Of a stretch of DNA of 64,000 nucleotides, positions 59,050-64,000 are shown in pieces. Source of the stretch: a virus. How positions within the stretch are numbered: the stretch's first letter is position 1; each line of letters starts with the position of its first letter. The notes beneath the pieces were generated by a model that had not been told where the DNA came from, searched no databases, and saw only the letters and a program-made list of their open reading frames with translations. The stretch is taken from IMG/VR virus record IMGVR_UViG_3300036853_000446, positions 343,635 through 407,634 of that record, one strand, 5' to 3'. A program made the translations under genes and the position numbers.

Positions 59050-60879
59050 TCAGGGCATCATGGTCAGCATCACAGAAGCGTCTGCGCCGTTGCCGCCCGC
59101 GCCACTATTGCCTATCAAGCTGGGATGCGCGTAGGGCCCTCCGCCTCCGCCTCCGCCTCCGGGGAAACCGCCGTTGCCGCCGTTGCCGGCTGCCACACCC
59201 GCCACCAGAGACGACGCCCCACCACCACCGCCAGCCCCGGCGTGGTCTGCGTTACCGGCCATACCAGCGACACCCGAGCCTCCGCCACCGGTACCGCCGC
59301 CTGCGCCGCCCGCCGACCCGGCTACAGACCCACCTGCGCTCGCGGCATAGTTCACGCCGGCATCGGAATAGCCGCCAGCACCGCCGCCGCCACCGCCACG
59401 AGTTGCATCCCCGCCGGGTAAGCATCCAACGTGCTGGAGGCCTGCGGGAGTACTCGCGCCAGCACCGCCACCACTTTCTGCCTTCCCGGCCGCCGTTATC
59501 GCGATGCTGCTATTTGAAGTCCCGCTAGTGGCTCCACCGGTGCCTGTGCAATTGACCCCGGCGCCGAGAGTGCCGAACCCGCCCGGTGCGCCCCCCAACT
59601 GTCCGACGTTGGATGTCGTTCCGCCAGAACCAGCCCCGAGAGACCCGCCGCCTCCGCCGCCGGCAGCGGTAGGATTGCCGGCACACCCACCACCGCCGGA
59701 AAACGCTGTGTAGGCCCCGAAGGTTGCCGACCCGCCCGCGTTACCGGCCAGGGGCTGGCTGTTGGATGCAGTGATGGCCGCGTGCCCAGTTGGCCCGAGC
59801 GCACACGTGATGGCTATTGGCAACATCGCGACCAGGTCAGCTCGTGATAAGACCAGCTCCAGCCGACACCCGCCACCGCCGCCAGCGCCGCCAATACCGG
59901 CGTTAGCACCTACCAGCCGAGCACCACACGGACCCGAGCCACCGGTACCGACGAGCACGACCAGACCCCAATCTCCAGCACCCAGGTCCGCCGCCGTCGC
60001 AATGGTGGTCGCAGCCTCGACCGTTACCCCTGCAAACGTCGTCCCGATCTTCGCCGACGCCGCGTTGACGAATACCCTGCGTGAGAGATACCCCGGCGCC
60101 GATCCGGTCGCGCCCACGGGACCTGCTGATCCAGTTGCGCCTATAGGTCCCGTCGATCCAGCGATGCCGGTTGATCCCGTTGCGCCTATAAGTCCCGCTT
60201 CACCGATAGGTCCCGTTTCACCGGTAGGTCCCGTCGGTCCAGCAATGCCGGCAGATCCCGTTGCGCCCGTCGCACCTGTCGCTCCGACGGCGCCGTCCGC
60301 ACCTGTCGCGCCGTCGACACCATTTGCCCCGTCCGCACCTGTCGCCCCGTCCGCCCCTGTCGGCCCCGGTTCTCCGCCGACTCCGACCTCGACCGCAAGA
60401 TACAGCTCGTGCTGAGAGCGCCACCATCCCGCATAGGGGAGTGTATCGAGGGCGACGTCGTCGAAATCGACCGCGTTGTTTTGCGATAGCTCGATCTGGT
60501 CAGCACCTTCGTTAACCCACGACGCCTCTTTACTCCCCAACTCGTTGAGCGCGGGAATGAGAAGCCGCTTGTTCGGAGTCCGGATCCCAAAGATACGGCG
60601 CTCGATCGACAGACCGTCCGCTAGCAGTTCGACGAGGTAAGATCCGTAGCAGCCAGGCGACGGCGAAAAAGTCCAGACGTCGGGATCGCCCGTGGCGCTG
60701 AGCGATGCCCTCGCCGTCGTGTCGCCCGGTGGTCCCCACAGCAGACGGAACTCGGTGACGCCCTCGCTGCCGACATTTGTCAGCGTGACGACAGCGCCCG
60801 TGTCTAGCCCGTCGGTGCGCGAGACCCCAGGAGTCCCGTCAGAGAGCCCGACTTGATCGATCCGTATTTGCGCTGCCAT
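59050..60879 (-). CDS. Collagen-like fibre with Gly-rich adhesin end
   Basis: A 609-residue fibre. Residues 1-165 are a head domain; 165-265 are Gly-x-y collagen-like repeats ('[19 protein letters not shown]'); after '[12 protein letters not shown]' the last 330 residues are Gly-rich ('[14 protein letters not shown]', '[15 protein letters not shown]'). Such poly-glycine-II sheets are known from the gp38-type receptor-binding adhesins of T-even and S16-like phages. This is the best candidate for a host-receptor protein here. Confidence 0.75.
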   Translation of the reverse strand: MAAQIRIDQVGLSDGTPGVSRTDGLDTGAVVTLTNVGSEGVTEFRLLWGPPGDTTARASLSATGDPDVWTFSPSPGCYGSYLVELLADGLSIERRIFGIRTPNKRLLIPALNELGSKEASWVNEGADQIELSQNNAVDFDDVALDTLPYAGWWRSQHELYLAVEVGVGGEPGPTGADGATGADGANGVDGATGADGAVGATGATGATGSAGIAGPTGPTGETGPIGEAGLIGATGSTGIAGSTGPIGATGSAGPVGATGSAPGYLSRRVFVNAASAKIGTTFAGVTVEAATTIATAADLGAGDWGLVVLVGTGGSGPCGARLVGANAGIGGAGGGGGCRLELVLSRADLVAMLPIAITCALGPTGHAAITASNSQPLAGNAGGSATFGAYTAFSGGGGCAGNPTAAGGGGGGSLGAGSGGTTSNVGQLGGAPGGFGTLGAGVNCTGTGGATSGTSNSSIAITAAGKAESGGGAGASTPAGLQHVGCLPGGDATRGGGGGGAGGYSDAGVNYAASAGGSVAGSAGGAGGGTGGGGSGVAGMAGNADHAGAGGGGGASSLVAGVAAGNGGNGGFPGGGGGGGGPYAHPSLIGNSGAGGNGADASVMLTMMP

Positions 60880-60905
60880 CCCCTAAGGGCTGGCAACAAA
60901 AGGAA

Positions 60906-63900
60906 TCACTCAGCGTCGTCGATGTAGACCTCGACGACGCCACCCCCGGGATCTCGCACGATGCGGTAGTCGTGATAATCGCCATCGAGGTAATCGACGG
61001 TCGCCCGGCCCATCACGGCACCGTTGTTGAGGTCAAAGACTTCGACGAAACGTTCACCCGACGGATGCGTCACGAAGCCAATGCCCAGAGTCATGCCGGG
61101 CGCCGAGAGACCGAACCGCACCTGAGAGTCCCCGATACCGAGGGTCGCGTCTTGGGCCAGACGGATTCGGAATGCCGCCGTTGTCACGTGGCTTGGGGCA
61201 TCAGGCAGCGGGGTGTTGTTGAGGTAGGCCGTTTTGGTCCCTGAATCGCCCGTTCCGTACGTCAGAACGCCGCTCGAGACGCCCATCGAGACCTGGCCAG
61301 GGTCGTCGCTGTTGAGGATCCACGGCGTAGGCGAATCCGCATTCTCCGGCAGCGCGTCCGCTTCGTAATTCAGACAGACCTCGTTCTGATAGTTGACTCC
61401 GCCATAGGAAGGATTCGGAGAATCGCCCATCGGCGCGAGAAGGCCTTCCTCGCCAGTCGCCGTCTCGACGAGCTGCAGACTCGTGTAAAGGACGTCTTCC
61501 GGCACGGTGAAGGCGTACCGGGTCTCGCCATCGTTGACGCTGAACGTCCCGGGATCGCTCAAAACCCCACCGGGATCGCTCATCGATCCGACGGGAGTCT
61601 GCGTGACGAAGGGCCTGCGGGTCTCAAATGTCTGGGTCGAGGGCACCGCTGGCGTCCCCTGATTCAACCGCGTAAAGGCCGGGACATCGCCTCGTGAAAG
61701 GAAATCGGGATCAGCCTGAGACGTCGTGCCCGTCGAGCTGCTTCGGAAATTCGTGAGGGGCACCGCCGCGGTGAGGCGTTCGGGACTCTCCATCACGTTC
61801 CACTGGTTCAAGACCTGATGTGGCGGCACCGCATTCAAATCCGTGGCGTTGCGCGTGAGCCCGTATCGAACGAAATCCCATTGAGACTGTTCGAGATGTT
61901 CAGGATTGAACGAGCCGAACGCAATCGCCGGTAGGCCGTGACTCAAGGTCTGAACAACGCCCGCCCCACTCACCGGCAACGAAATCGAATCGTAATCCAC
62001 TCGAATCAAGGGCAACACGCTCTCGTCGAGAAACACCGAGACAGAGCCCGTCGAATCTCTAGCGAGTCGATACTTGTGAGGCACGCTCCAATCCGTCTCC
62101 TGCACGATCCGGTAAGCGACGATGGACGGTTGCGCTGGCCACGAGCTGGTCAAAGTCAGCTTTTGAAGATTGACGCAGGTGGCGACCTCGCAAACGCCCT
62201 TGTTCAAGCCGTCGTCCACGACAATCGAATCTCCCGACTGAATGTTGGCCGCCACGAAGTCCGCGAGAGGGTCCTCGAGCGCGTTGCCCACGACCGTCGC
62301 CGTACCGGACGTCTTGAGGGGCAGATGATATCCGGTCAACGAGTCTCGGTCGGTCCCCTTCCAGAGGCCCATGTAGCGGCGCGGCGACGTCTCGACTCGC
62401 CAGGCGTTGCAGTACGACCAGTCGACGACAGACCGGGCCTCATCGCTCGCTGGGGTCGAGCTGCCAAAGCTGAGCATACCAGTGTCCGGTGCCGGTGCGC
62501 CAAAACCGTTATAGGCGAAGCTGATAAGGAAGGCGCCGTCGGCAAAAACCGTCACGAGATTACCCGCCGTGCTCTTTCGAACCCGATAGGTATGTGGGGC
62601 CCCGTCGTTCCAATTGAATGGGAAACGGGCGGAGACGCCAAGCTCGACGCCGTCAGAATGGAAGGCAACATACCGGACCCCTGCGATCTCGACCAGCATG
62701 ATGCCGATCGCGCGCACGCCGTCGAACACTTGAGCAAACGCGCCGGCAAACCCGGAGCTGTCGGCATCATAGGAGATGACCTCGAGGCGCGTTTCGAAGA
62801 AATAGTCGAAGGTCGAGTCGATAACTCGAAAGGCACTCTCTGAAGGAACGTCGTCCTCGATGAAATAAACGCGGCCGTCAGTCGTGCTCGTGTCCGTGAT
62901 GCGCAAGAGCCGCCCCCGCATCGCCACGGACTGATTGCCAAGGCTTGCTCCCCTCCGTGCCTCGTTGCCCGTCGACCAGACGAAGGGGGCAAACTCGTCC
63001 GGCAGGGACCGTCCGCCGTAAGACAGCCTCGGACAACTCTCAGACGGGAAGAAACACAGCTGCATGAGGCGTGTCCCGTCGTCCACGGCGACCATCAGAC
63101 CGTCGGGGTCGACGCCGTGAGTCTGGGTCAACATCTGGAGGCCCACGTCCACGACGACTTGCGATGACGCTGCGAGGAGGGGCTCGATCTTCACGTAACC
63201 GTGAAAATCACCCCCGATGAGGCCCGCGCTCGCGCTCGTCGCAACGTCCGTAGCGCTCGTCGAATCGAGGATCAAAACGCCCAAAGAGATCCGTGCTGTC
63301 CCGTGAAAGCCAATCGGCGTCCAAGGGGAAGCATCGGCTTCAGGCAATACGTCGCCCTCGTACGACACGAAGCTCGAGGGGCTCGTCTGGAAGGCATTGA
63401 TCGGCTGGCTCAAATAGCGATAGAAATCCCACGTTGACGTCGACATCGCTGGGCGCGAGAGACTGCCAAAGAACACGCCCTGGATTTCATCGAAGGGGGC
63501 ATTCAACTCCTCGAGGAACGGCGCCTCATCGGCCGTCATTCGCAATGTCCCGACGATGGAGCCATCGACGTAGAGTCGGACCACTCCTTCACGGTCGGTA
63601 AACAACCGATAGCTGCGTTGCACGGACCAGTCGAGAGGAACCGGGGCCCCTGTCGCCACCCCGTTCGAGTCGAGCCCGCCCGTCCACGCATCTGCAACGG
63701 CGACGCTGTCTCGAGCCCCCCGCTTCAAGAGACCGATCTTGCGGACCCCGCCGTCATCGAGATAGCCAATGACATAGGCGACGTGTTCGTTGGCGTACCC
63801 CGCGACAATTCCCGTCCACACCCCCTCGCTCGCGGTCACCGCATCGAGCGAGAAACGCCAGGCGGCCGAGAAAACATGATCGAAGCTCAGGTCAATCGCC

Positions 63901-64000
63901 CGTGTCCAAAAGAGCGGCGATCCTGTTGGAAACGTCTGAGCGGAATTGTCGACGACGACAAGTGAGCCCGCCGCGACGACAGGTGCCCCCAAGCCCTTGC
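60906..64000 (-). CDS. Concanavalin-like repeat fibre protein, partial
   Basis: At least 1028 residues, 5' end outside the window (the frame stays open to base 64000). It contains at least four repeats of about 200 residues with the LamG/concanavalin pattern, each with a 'YRL/YRV...R...G.V.VYVDG' core ('RSYRLFTDREGVVRLYVDG', 'HTYRVRKSTAGNLVTVFADG', 'HKYRLARDSTGSVSVFLDE', 'HDYRIVRDPGGGVVEVYID'). Such modules bind carbohydrate and are common in fibre tips. Likely part of the tail adsorption apparatus. Confidence 0.65.
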   Translation of the reverse strand, partial: KGLGAPVVAAGSLVVVDNSAQTFPTGSPLFWTRAIDLSFDHVFSAAWRFSLDAVTASEGVWTGIVAGYANEHVAYVIGYLDDGGVRKIGLLKRGARDSVAVADAWTGGLDSNGVATGAPVPLDWSVQRSYRLFTDREGVVRLYVDGSIVGTLRMTADEAPFLEELNAPFDEIQGVFFGSLSRPAMSTSTWDFYRYLSQPINAFQTSPSSFVSYEGDVLPEADASPWTPIGFHGTARISLGVLILDSTSATDVATSASAGLIGGDFHGYVKIEPLLAASSQVVVDVGLQMLTQTHGVDPDGLMVAVDDGTRLMQLCFFPSESCPRLSYGGRSLPDEFAPFVWSTGNEARRGASLGNQSVAMRGRLLRITDTSTTDGRVYFIEDDVPSESAFRVIDSTFDYFFETRLEVISYDADSSGFAGAFAQVFDGVRAIGIMLVEIAGVRYVAFHSDGVELGVSARFPFNWNDGAPHTYRVRKSTAGNLVTVFADGAFLISFAYNGFGAPAPDTGMLSFGSSTPASDEARSVVDWSYCNAWRVETSPRRYMGLWKGTDRDSLTGYHLPLKTSGTATVVGNALEDPLADFVAANIQSGDSIVVDDGLNKGVCEVATCVNLQKLTLTSSWPAQPSIVAYRIVQETDWSVPHKYRLARDSTGSVSVFLDESVLPLIRVDYDSISLPVSGAGVVQTLSHGLPAIAFGSFNPEHLEQSQWDFVRYGLTRNATDLNAVPPHQVLNQWNVMESPERLTAAVPLTNFRSSSTGTTSQADPDFLSRGDVPAFTRLNQGTPAVPSTQTFETRRPFVTQTPVGSMSDPGGVLSDPGTFSVNDGETRYAFTVPEDVLYTSLQLVETATGEEGLLAPMGDSPNPSYGGVNYQNEVCLNYEADALPENADSPTPWILNSDDPGQVSMGVSSGVLTYGTGDSGTKTAYLNNTPLPDAPSHVTTAAFRIRLAQDATLGIGDSQVRFGLSAPGMTLGIGFVTHPSGERFVEVFDLNNGAVMGRATVDYLDGDYHDYRIVRDPGGGVVEVYIDDAE

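Noticed and set aside
59762-60415. Pro/Ala-rich plus-strand frames
   Set aside because: Antisense of the collagen-like and Gly-rich fibre; Gly codons give Pro and Ala on the reverse strand.

Overview
The window reads as part of a large tailed double-stranded DNA phage genome (or a closely related element), probably infecting a myxobacterium-like host. The phage call rests on a contiguous replication block (family A DNA polymerase, DnaB-type helicase, CHC2 zinc-finger primase fragment, SNF2-type helicase), a 19 kb block of tail-fibre-like proteins at the right end, and dense minus-strand gene packing in which neighbouring genes repeatedly overlap by 4 bases (ATGA, GTGA or TTGA). The host guess is weaker. 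It rests on three plus-strand lipoproteins, one of which has the Gly/Ser linker and the 'CDGN...NGCE...NCGACG' cysteine repeats familiar from Myxococcota secreted proteins. No rRNA, tRNA, CRISPR, integrase or IS was found.

Layout. 0-9 kb is mixed-strand: 2H phosphoesterase, a HExxH peptidase, a P-loop NTPase, a SAP-like repeat protein, then a plus-strand run of a secreted Cys-rich miniprotein, RNase HII, a lone receiver domain and a Dam-type methylase. 9.3-13.7 kb is a minus-strand operon of three related HExxH proteins and a eukaryote-type topoisomerase IB. 13.8-15.1 kb is a plus-strand GH13 alpha-amylase-like gene. 15-25.8 kb holds many small minus-strand genes plus a DHH phosphoesterase, a YkgJ-type Cys protein, a histone-like AT-hook protein, a DUF1848-like protein, a full-length ClpX and a nitrilase-family amidase. 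25.8-29.9 kb is a Ycf46-like AAA ATPase cassette with DUF1257-like and DUF2997-like partners. 29.9-38.2 kb is replication. 38.3-38.9 kb is a ParE-type toxin-antitoxin pair. 39-41.8 kb codes envelope or membrane proteins. 41.9-64 kb is tail-fibre or baseplate-like genes with the three plus-strand lipoprotein genes inserted between them.

Two patterns stand out. First, a short Arg/Ala amphipathic motif (consensus about RVAxRY) lies at the very N- or C-terminus of otherwise unrelated proteins: topoisomerase IB, the HExxH proteins, a J-domain-like protein and the 2H phosphoesterase. It looks like a shared sorting or packaging tag. Second, the Ycf46-AAA/DUF1257/DUF2997/Cys-motif cassette lies directly downstream of the DNA polymerase and looks like a conserved functional unit of unknown purpose. 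Function names come from motif reading only; no database search was possible.
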